This document shows, piece after piece, positions 1 to 8,130 of a stretch of 64,000 nt of DNA. Source of the DNA: Pelagimonas sp. (lineage in GTDB: Bacteria; Pseudomonadota; Alphaproteobacteria; Rhodobacterales; Rhodobacteraceae); the NCBI GenBank assembly GCA_025210345.1, contig JAOARX010000032.1, positions 105,255 through 169,254 on the forward strand, written 5' to 3'. Each line of letters opens with the position of its first letter. The first letter of the stretch is position 1. The notes under the pieces were generated by a model. It was not told the origin of the DNA, made no database searches, and was given only the letters and a program-made list of their open reading frames with translations. The translations under genes and the position numbers were made by a program.

Positions 1-503
1 AAAGCACGCGCGCGGCGGGGCAATTGCTGGACCATGCGATGATCACCTTTCGCGCGGACAATCTCAGGCGCGATCCCCTTGATCTGTCGGAACTGACCCG
101 CGAGCTGGTGCAATCCATGGGCCCCATCGCCGAGATGAAAGATGTCGATCTGATCTTGCACGCGCCGGACAAGGTCACGCTGCGCGGCGACGCGATCTTG
201 TTGCAAAACGCCCTGCGCAACCTGATCGACAATGCGCTGAAATACGCGCCGCATGAGACCGCCATCGACATCACCGTCAGCAAGGCCCCCACCCGCATCC
301 GCGTGCGCGACCGCGGCCCCGGCTTTCCGCCCGGGGAACTCGCAACACTTGCCACCCGCTTTCAGCGCGGCAGCAATGCCTCGGGCGTGGTGGGGTCTGG
401 CCTGGGGCTGACCATCGTTCAGGACGTGGCCCGCGCCCATGGCGGCACCATGACCCTGACCAACCCGAATGAGGGCGGCGCATGCGTAGATATCTCCTTT
501 TGA
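1..503 (+). CDS. Sensor histidine kinase, C-terminal part (partial)
   Basis: The reading frame is open from base 3 and enters from outside the window, so only the last ~165 residues are seen. It carries the HATPase_c landmarks in order: N box (LIDNALKYAP), G1 box (DRGPGFP) and G2 box (GSGLGLTI). A short LLDHAM segment before it fits the end of the dimerisation helix bundle. This is the ATP-binding half of a two-component kinase. The stop codon lies inside the next gene (22-bp overlap), so the kinase and the binding protein are probably translated together. The sensor domain and signal are not visible. Confidence 0.9.
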   Translation, partial: STRAAGQLLDHAMITFRADNLRRDPLDLSELTRELVQSMGPIAEMKDVDLILHAPDKVTLRGDAILLQNALRNLIDNALKYAPHETAIDITVSKAPTRIRVRDRGPGFPPGELATLATRFQRGSNASGVVGSGLGLTIVQDVARAHGGTMTLTNPNEGGACVDISF

Positions 504-1498
504 TTGCAGGCTTTTTCGCCGCCTGCGCCAGCCTTGCCGCCGCGCAGGACTGGGAGGACCGGCTGATCGAAACCAGCGGGGCTGGCCGCGACACCCTGCG
601 CATTCTGTCCAGCACCGACGCGGGCTATCTGGCCCCGGTTCTTGCGGAATTCGCGCAAACCCACGGGGATCTGACCATCGACTATATGGTGTCGGGCACC
701 GCGGATATCTATCGCCTGACCCGCCAGGATCCCGCGGCCTATGACATCGTGATTTCCAGCGCGATGGATCTGCAAATCAAACTGGTCAATGACGGCTATG
801 CCCGCGCCCTGCCCGCGATCGACACGCCCGACTGGGCGCATTGGCGCCAGAGCCTGTTTGGCTTTACCGCCGAGCCCGCCGCGATTGTCGTCCATGCCGA
901 CACCTTTGCGGACCGCCCGCTGCCCGACACGCGCCAAGAGCTGATCCGCACCCTGCGCGCCACGCCCGAGGTGTTCGGCGGCAAGCTGGCCACCTATGAT
1001 ATCCGCAAATCCGGGCTGGGCTATCTGTTCGCCACCCAAGATGCGCGCACGTCGGAAACCTATTGGCGCCTGACCGAAGTCATGGGGGCCTTGGGCACCC
1101 GGCTGTATTGCTGTTCCGGAGATATGATTGACGCGGTCGCCTCGGGCGAGATGCTGGTGGCCTATAACGTGCTGGGCAGCTATGCGGCGGCGCAGGCGCA
1201 GCAAAACGATCAGATCAAGGTCATCATCCCCAGCGATTTCGCCACCACGATGATGCGCAGCGCTCTGGTGACGCGCGACACCCATGCGCCGGATCTGTCG
1301 CAATCCTTCATCAGTTTCCTGCTGGCCTATTTCGCCCGACAGGACGGCGGCTATGACGTGCCCCTGCCGCAGCTTTTGACCGGTGAGACCACCGCCCGAC
1401 AAGAGCTGATCCCGCTGGAACCGGCGCTCATGATCTACCTCGATCGTCTCAAACGGCAGGCGTTTACCCACGCATGGGAAAGCGCCGTCATTCAATAA
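482..1498 (+). CDS. Periplasmic solute-binding protein coupled to a two-component kinase
   Basis: 338 residues with a clear signal peptide (MRRYLLLIAGFFAACASLAAAQ, cleavage near AAA-QD). The mature part looks like an ABC-type (iron/sulfate/putative) extracellular solute-binding protein: an early LRILSSTDAGYLAPVLAEF strand-helix unit, then a VSGTADIYRL segment and a cluster of two cysteines (LYCCSG). It overlaps the upstream kinase gene by 22 bp, and no permease or ATPase follows; the next gene is convergent. The likely role is ligand capture for the kinase, as in systems where a binding protein feeds a sensor, rather than transport alone. The ligand cannot be read from sequence. ATG at 482 is the only start compatible with the signal peptide. 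Confidence 0.8.
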   Translation: MRRYLLLIAGFFAACASLAAAQDWEDRLIETSGAGRDTLRILSSTDAGYLAPVLAEFAQTHGDLTIDYMVSGTADIYRLTRQDPAAYDIVISSAMDLQIKLVNDGYARALPAIDTPDWAHWRQSLFGFTAEPAAIVVHADTFADRPLPDTRQELIRTLRATPEVFGGKLATYDIRKSGLGYLFATQDARTSETYWRLTEVMGALGTRLYCCSGDMIDAVASGEMLVAYNVLGSYAAAQAQQNDQIKVIIPSDFATTMMRSALVTRDTHAPDLSQSFISFLLAYFARQDGGYDVPLPQLLTGETTARQELIPLEPALMIYLDRLKRQAFTHAWESAVIQ

Positions 1499-1556
1499 GC
1501 CGCCTGCGCCCCAAGATTACCGCGCGTTCCGGGGCGTTCCACGGGACTCCCCGGCG

Positions 1557-2846
1557 TTACGGATCAGCATAGACCGTGATCGTGTCGCCCGGCATGACCA
1601 ACTCCTGAACCGACGCGGTGACATTGCGCGCCGCCGGGGCATTCACCTGTTGGATCGCCGCCTGGCTGACCGATGTTTCCGCGCCCAGCTTGTCTTCGAC
1701 CAGGGGGCCGGACTGCACGGGGATGGCCCCACGGCCTGGCGCGCTGGTCCGGTCAAAGGCCGCACCGATAAAGCCCGCCCGCGTCACCGGATCCAGACGT
1801 GCGCGCAGATCAATCAGGTCGGCCTGCACCTCCATAAGACCCTGTTCCAGCTGCCGCTTCAGATCCAGTCCAAAGGTCTTGAGTTCCAGTTCGGCCTGTT
1901 CAAGCGAAACCTTGGCGTCGGCAATGGCGGCCAGAACCTCGATCAGGGTGCCGTTTGAATTGGTTGCCACGCGCTGCATGTTCATCATGTCGCTTGCGGT
2001 GATCAGCCCCTTGTTCGACAGCCCTTCAAACGCCGCCATGCGTTCCAGCACAAAGGCGGTTTCCTTGCGAACATGCTCCAGCTGTTCTTGGAGCAGGCTC
2101 ACCCGTTCCTGCCGGACGCCCACTTGCGTGCGCAACGAGGCATGGCGTTCGGTATAGCTGCGGATATTGTGCTGATAGATGCTGTGCTGGGTTTCGATGA
2201 AACTGGACATGGCCGGGGTCTGTTCCAGCGTCTCGGGCATGGTGAACAGCGCCTCGGCGTCCACCACTTCGGCGCCGTCGCGCGGGGCATTGCTGCCATA
2301 GGCCGCGCGGGCAAAGGCGATTTCCGAACGGATGCGCGCCTGTTGCACCAGCGCCGTTTCCGCGCGCCGCTGGGTGGCCGCCGCATATTCGATCGAGCGC
2401 AGCGCATTCAGCGCCGGGCCCAGTTCGTCGTCGGCCACCACCACGCGTCCGCCCGCCAGCGCAATCGCCTGCGGCACCGTCAGCCCCGGACGCCACGGAT
2501 AGGCGCCGGGATTGTTCACATCACCATCGATGTACACGTCCAGCCGCTTGGACAGGGTCACGACCACATGCGGGTCGCTGTCCAGCCCGTTTTCCTTCAG
2601 GCGATTGGTGATCTGGTCCTCAAGCTCGGGCGCGGTCAGACCAACGGCGGGCAACCGCCCGACCAGAGGCATTGCAACCTCACCGCCCCCATCAATCTGA
2701 CGCTCACCCGACAGTTCCGGGCGGTCATATACGTCGATATTCACTGTCTCCCCGACCATGATCGGGGCGGAAGCCTGCGCCAAAGCCATCATAGGCGAGA
2801 CAATCAGGCTCACAGACAGAAATAGGTTCCCAAGCGTGCTAGTCAT
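1557..2846 (-). CDS. Polysaccharide export outer-membrane protein (Wza/GumB type)
   Basis: 429 residues. A signal peptide of about 24 residues ends near LAQA. The Poly_export domain follows (VGETVNIDVYDRPELSG..., residues ~30-105), then an SLBB unit (YIDGDVNNPGAYPW, ~110-140) and a long Glu/Gln/Ala-rich coiled-coil stretch (~170-350). The C-terminus repeats an export-domain-like strand (PGDTITVYADP). No lipobox cysteine is seen, unlike classical Wza lipoproteins. It should form the outer-membrane or periplasmic channel for the polysaccharide made by the genes to the right. It is divergent from the Wzz-like gene across a 95-bp AT-rich region. Confidence 0.88.
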   Translation of the reverse strand: MTSTLGNLFLSVSLIVSPMMALAQASAPIMVGETVNIDVYDRPELSGERQIDGGGEVAMPLVGRLPAVGLTAPELEDQITNRLKENGLDSDPHVVVTLSKRLDVYIDGDVNNPGAYPWRPGLTVPQAIALAGGRVVVADDELGPALNALRSIEYAAATQRRAETALVQQARIRSEIAFARAAYGSNAPRDGAEVVDAEALFTMPETLEQTPAMSSFIETQHSIYQHNIRSYTERHASLRTQVGVRQERVSLLQEQLEHVRKETAFVLERMAAFEGLSNKGLITASDMMNMQRVATNSNGTLIEVLAAIADAKVSLEQAELELKTFGLDLKRQLEQGLMEVQADLIDLRARLDPVTRAGFIGAAFDRTSAPGRGAIPVQSGPLVEDKLGAETSVSQAAIQQVNAPAARNVTASVQELVMPGDTITVYADP

Positions 2847-2941
2847 ACGAATTCATTGTCCAAATTTAAAAATTATGTTTATGAAACCTAGATTAACACA
2901 TTCTATACTTTCTGCATAACCCGGATATTCGGGAAAAGGAC
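2847..2941. promoter_or_regulatory. Divergent AT-rich promoter region of the export genes
   Basis: This 95-bp gap between the divergent export-protein and chain-length genes is strikingly AT-rich compared with the GC-rich genes on both sides. On the plus strand, TTGTCC at 2866-2871 is followed 17 bp later by TTATGA, a plausible but weak sigma-70-like pair. The Wzz-like gene is preceded directly by AAAAGGAC. No operator was identified. Confidence 0.45.
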
Positions 2942-4378
2942 ATGGCATCACCAACTCCCCCCCACGGGCCACACGGGGCAATCGAGGCCCCGGCAAGCCG
3001 CCATTGGCAAGATATCAAGCGTCGCCAATGGCTTGTTTATCTTGTGGCCATCGCCTCGGCGGCGCTGGCCTATCTGCTGTCGGCCCTGCTGACCCCGGTC
3101 TACGAATCAAAGGCCACCTTCTTTCTTGCCACCAATGCGAGCGCGCCCAGTTATGTGCGCTCGGATAGCGCGACACCCGAGCCGCTTTTCCCCACGCCGG
3201 ACGAAAAAACTGCGGCGCTGAATGTGGGGATCTTGCGGGGGCGTGAGATGTTCACCGCCCTGTCGCAGGCCACCGGCGAATCCATCGACGATCTGCAAAA
3301 GCGCGTCGACATCACCGTCAGCGGCGAATTCATGGTCGATGTTTTTGCGCGCAACCCCGATGCGCAGGCCGCCGCCCGCGCCGCCAATCTTGTGCCCACC
3401 CTCTATCGCCAGTTTCACGAAGACATCCTGCGCGGCAAGGCCCGTGACGAAGCCAATGTGCTGCGCGCCCAATCGCAATCCCTGCGTGACCAGCTGACCG
3501 AATTGCGCGCCCAAAGCAGCGACCTGACCGCCCGGTTCGGCGCGGGTCTGACCGATGCCACCATCGACCGGCTGGCCGCTGATCAAAGGGCCGCGGCCCA
3601 GACCCTGCAAGGTGCCCAGGAAGAAATCCGCTCGGTCAATGCGCGGCTTGGGGCGCTTGAGGCCACTTTGGACACGGAACGTGGCGCGTTTGAACGCGAT
3701 GAAACCGCGCTCAGCACCCCGCTTTTGGATGTGATGGTCGAACAGCTTCTGGCCCTGCGCATCGACATTGCGTCGGTCACAGGCGGCCCCAACAGTCCGC
3801 GCCGCAAGGCGATCCAAACGCAGATGGAAGAAATGGAAAAGGCCATTGCCGACGAAAAACTGCGCCTCGCCAATGCGACCACCAAACCCACCGGCTCTTT
3901 GCACGAACAGCTGCGCGTTCAGCGCGCGGTCAAACAGGCAGATCTGCGCGGGCTTCAGGCGCTGATCCCCGATCACGAAGCGCGCCTGGCCCAGGCCAAG
4001 GCCGACCTGGCCAAGGCATTGCAACATCTCGACGCGGAAACCACCCGGCGCGCGTTGATGGCGCGACTGGCCAGCCAGCTTGAAACGGTGGAAACCAATC
4101 TCGCCGCCGCGCAGCTTCAGGCGCAGAACGCAACCGCCCCGCTGGTGGTGGTGGAAACTGCCTTTCCCACCACGCGCCCCGCCTTTCCGCTGCCGATCCT
4201 GAACACCATCGTCGCGGCCATCACCGGCATTGTGCTGGGCCTCTATGCCGCGCTGTTCATCGGCCACAGCGACCGCGTGCGCGCCGCCCGTCGTCAGGCC
4301 AACCTGGAGATGCCCTTCTTCACCCGTGACGAAATCTCCCGCCTGCGCGAATTGCGCCGCAGCATCAAGGAGCTATAG
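2942..4378 (+). CDS. Polysaccharide co-polymerase, chain-length determinant (Wzz/GumC type)
   Basis: 478 residues. A Wzz-type architecture: a cytoplasmic N-terminus, a transmembrane helix at ~30-50 (WLVYLVAIASAALAYLL), a periplasmic Wzz domain beginning with the PVYESKATFFL motif, a long Gln/Ala/Leu coiled coil (~160-400), a proline-rich stretch (FPTTRPAFPLPI) and a second transmembrane helix at ~420-445. No tyrosine-kinase domain is fused at the C-terminus (which ends soon after the helix), and none is encoded next door. It should act in the inner membrane with the polymerase and the export channel to set polymer length. Two tiny membrane proteins follow at once (2-bp gaps). Confidence 0.88.
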   Translation: MASPTPPHGPHGAIEAPASRHWQDIKRRQWLVYLVAIASAALAYLLSALLTPVYESKATFFLATNASAPSYVRSDSATPEPLFPTPDEKTAALNVGILRGREMFTALSQATGESIDDLQKRVDITVSGEFMVDVFARNPDAQAAARAANLVPTLYRQFHEDILRGKARDEANVLRAQSQSLRDQLTELRAQSSDLTARFGAGLTDATIDRLAADQRAAAQTLQGAQEEIRSVNARLGALEATLDTERGAFERDETALSTPLLDVMVEQLLALRIDIASVTGGPNSPRRKAIQTQMEEMEKAIADEKLRLANATTKPTGSLHEQLRVQRAVKQADLRGLQALIPDHEARLAQAKADLAKALQHLDAETTRRALMARLASQLETVETNLAAAQLQAQNATAPLVVVETAFPTTRPAFPLPILNTIVAAITGIVLGLYAALFIGHSDRVRAARRQANLEMPFFTRDEISRLRELRRSIKEL

Positions 4379-4380
4379 CC

Positions 4381-4605
4381 ATGGCACGTTTGGCCCAGGA
4401 TATCCGACGCGTCACCGACGAAGCCCGCCAAGAGCTGGTGCAGGATCTGTCGCGCGGCACCCCACGGGGGCTGGCCCGTTGGGGGAACCGCGCCGCCCGC
4501 ACGGTCATCTTGACCCTGACACTGGCGATGGTGGCGGCGGGCTTTGCGATCTTTGCCAGTTTCGTCTTTGCCAACCTCGTCTTTCACATCAACCCGGGGC
4601 TGTAG
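4381..4605 (+). CDS. Small membrane protein in the polysaccharide export operon
   Basis: 74 residues, 2 bp after the Wzz-like gene and 2 bp before the next one, so almost certainly the same transcript. The N-terminal half is charged and helical (RLAQDIRRVTDEARQELVQDL); the second half is one hydrophobic helix of about 30 residues (ILTLTLAMVAAGFAIFASF). I recognise no family. A structural or assembly role beside the co-polymerase is an inference from position only. Confidence 0.65.
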   Translation: MARLAQDIRRVTDEARQELVQDLSRGTPRGLARWGNRAARTVILTLTLAMVAAGFAIFASFVFANLVFHINPGL

Positions 4606-4607
4606 AC

Positions 4608-4871
4608 ATGTCCGATACCCCTCCCCCCTCTGCGCGCCAGGAGTTCCGGCAGCTTATTGCCCGCACCACCTATGACGAAGCCATTGTGTCGCTCGAAGCG
4701 GGGTTTGTGCTTGAGGCGGATGGCAATTGGATCGCCCTTGCGGATCTGGCCGCGCACCGCCGCCGTGCCTTTTGGGCCGGGGTCTGGAGCTGGGCGCAAT
4801 TCCTGTTCTATTGCGGGTTCTTCGCCCTGTTCGGCTTTGCGCTGGTGGCGCTGGTCACGCTGATTGTCTAG
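4608..4871 (+). CDS. Small membrane protein in the polysaccharide export operon
   Basis: 87 residues beginning MSDTPPPSARQEF. The ATG at 4608 lies 2 bp after the previous stop. The first ~55 residues are soluble (contains LEADGNWIALADLAAHRRR); the last ~35 form one long or two short hydrophobic helices ending in VALVTLIV at the very C-terminus. No family recognised. Together with the preceding gene it makes a pair of tiny inner-membrane proteins following the co-polymerase. A longer in-frame reading from 4230 runs inside the Wzz-like gene and is rejected. Confidence 0.65.
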   Translation: MSDTPPPSARQEFRQLIARTTYDEAIVSLEAGFVLEADGNWIALADLAAHRRRAFWAGVWSWAQFLFYCGFFALFGFALVALVTLIV

Positions 4872-4891
4872 GGTCAGGACCCATTGACCCT
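4870..4891. terminator. Hairpin covering both convergent stop codons
   Basis: A perfect 7-bp inverted repeat (AGGGTCA ... TGACCCT, 8-nt loop) spans the end of the plus-strand small-protein gene and the stop codon of the minus-strand polymerase gene, which are only 2 bp apart. There is no T-run on either side, so it may serve as 3'-end structure rather than as a classical intrinsic terminator. Confidence 0.35.
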
Positions 4892-6298
4892 AAGCCGGAT
4901 GCCCCGACGGTGCAGCAGCACCAGGGCCTGGGCGAACCCAAAGGCCATCCATGTGTTCGAATTGTCCATGTTTGGTTCAGATTGCATCAGCTGCGTAAAG
5001 GCCAGCACAAGCGCAAAACCCGCCGCCGCCATCGGCCCATTGGCCCCGCCCGTCACCGCAATCACGCTCAGCGACACCAATAGGTAGATCACGATCGCCA
5101 ACAGGGCAAAGGTGCCCAAAAGGCCCAGTTCGGCGGCGGTCTGCCCCAGCGCATTATGCACCGGCCGCCCCCAGAAATTCCCATCCCCCGACGCAAAAGC
5201 CTGAGGCCCCGTACCCACCAGCGGGTTGCGCATCACCTTGTCGATGCCCAGCTCAAACAGGGTCTTGCGCTGGTCCACCCCCTTGGCCACCCCGTTGTCC
5301 CCAAAGGAAATGCTATAGGCGAACTCAAGGATGCCGGTGAAATAGGCAAGCGCCAGAACCGCCAGAACCGCCATCACCAGATGCCCCAGGTACTGCGGCC
5401 AGCGCACAAAGGGAAAGACAACACAGATCAACGCGGTGGTCAGGAACGACCCAAAGTTCCACGACACCATGATCCCCCCCAGCACCAACCCCAAGAGCGC
5501 CAGATGGCCCAGCCGCAGGCCATCGCTGATCCTGAGCAGGATGAAGGGCACGGAAAACACCAGAAACGACGCGTAATGCTGGGCCGTGATGGCAAAGCCC
5601 GAGGCCCGCATGACAAACCCGATCGGCGTGGGTTTGAACGCGGTTTCGGGCGGATCAATCAGGGTGAAAATAAAGATATTCAGATAGGCCAGCAGGAACT
5701 GCGTGATCCCCAGCACCGCCGTCAGGCCCGCCAGCCAAAACACCGCGCGCAAGAAACCCTGCACCGCTTCGGTGCTGCGACATAGATCGACAATCAAAAA
5801 CGCCAGCAAGACCGCGCGGAACACCCCAAAGGTGCCGATGAACCAACGCAGCGGGCTTTGCACCATCAGATGCGCCACGCTCACCGCCAGCAAAATCCCC
5901 CCCAGCACCACCACCGGTGGGAAATACAGTGCGCGCTCTGGGTCCAGCGCGCGGGACCCCAGCCACAAGAAGAAATAGCCAAACAGCGCCAGGTCGAACA
6001 TATCCAGCGGGCCGGCCGACAGCCCGTTCAACTGCGCCGCCAGCAACAGCACCACAATCGCCTGCTGCTCAAAGCTGCCCAGGCGGATCAGGCCGCGCCG
6101 CGCCAATCGCCAGATCAGCAGCCCCCCCAGGACAACCGGCACAAATTGCAACGGCGCTTTGCCCAACCCGGTCAGCGCCAAAAGCATACCCGGCAGGGCG
6201 TTGGACAAAATCGGATCAAACACCACGATCCCCGCCGCCACCACGATGGCCGAGATCACCACAAGGCTGATCAGCAAAGGGGGCGGCAGGCGGGTCAT
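4874..6298 (-). CDS. O-antigen ligase/polymerase-like membrane protein (Wzy/WaaL type)
   Basis: 474 residues, almost wholly hydrophobic with roughly 11-12 predicted membrane helices. A longer hydrophilic loop around residues 330-380 contains FELGIDKVMRNPLVGTGPQAF, typical of the periplasmic loop of the Wzy_C/O-antigen ligase family (the GxGPQ.F signature), and a following HNALGQTAAELGLLG segment. It should polymerise lipid-linked repeat units at the periplasmic face of the inner membrane. It is the last gene of the coupled minus-strand operon and overlaps the GH39-like gene by 4 bp. Confidence 0.82.
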   Translation of the reverse strand: MTRLPPPLLISLVVISAIVVAAGIVVFDPILSNALPGMLLALTGLGKAPLQFVPVVLGGLLIWRLARRGLIRLGSFEQQAIVVLLLAAQLNGLSAGPLDMFDLALFGYFFLWLGSRALDPERALYFPPVVVLGGILLAVSVAHLMVQSPLRWFIGTFGVFRAVLLAFLIVDLCRSTEAVQGFLRAVFWLAGLTAVLGITQFLLAYLNIFIFTLIDPPETAFKPTPIGFVMRASGFAITAQHYASFLVFSVPFILLRISDGLRLGHLALLGLVLGGIMVSWNFGSFLTTALICVVFPFVRWPQYLGHLVMAVLAVLALAYFTGILEFAYSISFGDNGVAKGVDQRKTLFELGIDKVMRNPLVGTGPQAFASGDGNFWGRPVHNALGQTAAELGLLGTFALLAIVIYLLVSLSVIAVTGGANGPMAAAGFALVLAFTQLMQSEPNMDNSNTWMAFGFAQALVLLHRRGIRLRVNGS

Positions 6299-8130
6299 GG
6301 TTCAAACACCAACAGATGCAGCGCATAGGGGCGGGTTTCAAACAGGTGCTCGCTTGCGGCAGGCCCTTTGGTGGGCTGATCCAGACGGGCGCGCTGATCT
6401 TGGGTGATTGCATCCAGCCGGGCGACCACCGGCGCGCTCCAGCCGTGATCAATCGGGGTCAATTGTGCCCGGGCGCTGTCCGGCATCCGGGCCAGCGCCC
6501 CGCGCCCGTCCACCCGCTGCGTCAACTCTGCGGCATAGGTCTGGATCCACGGGCTTGCCACGCCCAGCGCGCGCAATTGCGCACCGGCCCCTGTCAGCGC
6601 ATCGCGCAGCATCTTGTTGGTCTGCGCGTCCAGCTGGCGAATATCTTCGCCCTTGGGTGCGGTCCCGCGGTCGATCACCTGATGCGACACCAGCCGCATG
6701 GGTCTGGGCAGCGCCAATGTCACCTGTCCGCCCGCGCGCCAGATCTCGCGTCGGGCCAGTTCCGTGCGAAAGCTCTCGCGCCCGATGTGCAAGGCCTCGG
6801 CGGCCTGTGGATCGTCGCTGGGGGGGCGGCCCTTGCCTTTGAAAAAGCCCACCATCCGCTGCGCGGGGATCTTGGTCAACTGATGAAACAGCTGGGGCTG
6901 GGCAATGGACAGGGGCTCCATGGCCTCGCGGATCAGCATCAGGTCGGTGGGGGCAAAGCCCGCCACCAACACCCGCAGTTGCCCATCGCGCTGCGCCGCC
7001 AGCGCCGTCACCACCGAACTGTCAGAGACCACGTCGATCAACGCGCCCGTGGACAGCGCATCAGCCATGTCAAAGGCATGATAGGCGGCGCGCGGCGTCC
7101 CCGCGAGGCTCAGCACCCCCGCATGATACCCCGCATCCCCCGGATCGACCATCATCTGGAACACCTGCCCCGACACCCCCGCCTTGGCCATGGCGATCAG
7201 GCTGGCGCCGACATGCGCCGCGCCGGGAAACTCACCGTTCAGATCGCCTTCGGGATAGGGCGGGGTCGCGGCGATGTTCCATTCCGAGTTGATCACCGGG
7301 GGCATGGCATAGCCATATCGCTGCGTCAGACCGGCAATATCGCGCATCACCCGCGCATGGTGCTGACCGGGCACCCGGTTGAAGCTGTGATAGGTCACCA
7401 CATCCACCGGCAGGCGCGACAGGCCCAGCTGGGGCACCGGTGTCAGCGCCGCACCGGCAAAGAACATCTCGGCATAGCGGCGGCCATCCGGGGTCAGCGC
7501 GGTCCAGTCCGACACCGCGGGTCCGGCCATCCGCGTGGCCCGATTGGCGCGGCGCGCCCCCAACGTGGTGGCCCGGTAGAGGCGGATATAGTCCTCGATC
7601 CGGCCGGTCAGGGAATGATCCGGTTCATTCCAGACCTCGATGATCGGATCCACACCCAGGCGGTTGAAATGGCGCACCGTATGTTCAGCAATCAAGGCCC
7701 ATTCGGCCTCGGACGCGATGGGCGAGCGCGCCCAGCCCGGCCCATCCGCCTGCGCCGCCGCGCCGGGATTTTGCGCCAAGAACAGGGGCGTCGCATCCAA
7801 AGAGACGATGATCTCTCCGCCCGCCTTGGCCCGCGCCTGCAAGAAATCGTTCAACGGATAGGCCGCCAACAGGTCCGGGGTCTGGTCCGCGTGGATCAGT
7901 TCGGCCAGGATTTCCCACGCCAGTGCAACACGGTAGGTCCCCCCCTCGCCCAGCGCTTCGAGCCCGGGCTGCGCCAGCCGCATGACCTTGGGCACGCGCC
8001 AGGTTCCGCCGCCAAAGCTGAGCACATCGGGGTTGACCGCCAGCGGTCCCCCCAGGGTCAGACGGGCCTCTTGGGCCTGTGCACCGGTGGCGCAGGCCAT
8101 CAGCCAGAGCACGCAAACCAGCCTAAGCAT
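6295..8130 (-). CDS. Secreted GH39-like glycoside hydrolase
   Basis: 611 residues with a signal peptide (MLRLVCVLWLMACATGAQA). The catalytic TIM barrel resembles clan GH-A family 39: acid/base Glu169 in IIEVWNEPDHS and likely nucleophile Glu283 in PPVINSEWNIA, 114 residues apart as expected. The remaining ~250 residues are less conserved and may be a beta-sandwich plus a helical tail. Periplasmic location is implied by the signal peptide. In a polysaccharide operon such an enzyme could trim or release polymer, as alginate and Psl lyases/hydrolases do; the substrate is unknown. It overlaps the GT2 gene by 8 bp and the polymerase gene by 4 bp. Confidence 0.75.
   Translation of the reverse strand: MLRLVCVLWLMACATGAQAQEARLTLGGPLAVNPDVLSFGGGTWRVPKVMRLAQPGLEALGEGGTYRVALAWEILAELIHADQTPDLLAAYPLNDFLQARAKAGGEIIVSLDATPLFLAQNPGAAAQADGPGWARSPIASEAEWALIAEHTVRHFNRLGVDPIIEVWNEPDHSLTGRIEDYIRLYRATTLGARRANRATRMAGPAVSDWTALTPDGRRYAEMFFAGAALTPVPQLGLSRLPVDVVTYHSFNRVPGQHHARVMRDIAGLTQRYGYAMPPVINSEWNIAATPPYPEGDLNGEFPGAAHVGASLIAMAKAGVSGQVFQMMVDPGDAGYHAGVLSLAGTPRAAYHAFDMADALSTGALIDVVSDSSVVTALAAQRDGQLRVLVAGFAPTDLMLIREAMEPLSIAQPQLFHQLTKIPAQRMVGFFKGKGRPPSDDPQAAEALHIGRESFRTELARREIWRAGGQVTLALPRPMRLVSHQVIDRGTAPKGEDIRQLDAQTNKMLRDALTGAGAQLRALGVASPWIQTYAAELTQRVDGRGALARMPDSARAQLTPIDHGWSAPVVARLDAITQDQRARLDQPTKGPAASEHLFETRPYALHLLVFEP

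Noticed and set aside
1499..1556. CCGGGG/CCCCGG inverted repeat between the first two convergent genes
   Set aside because: The loop is long and no T-run follows; too weak to call a terminator.
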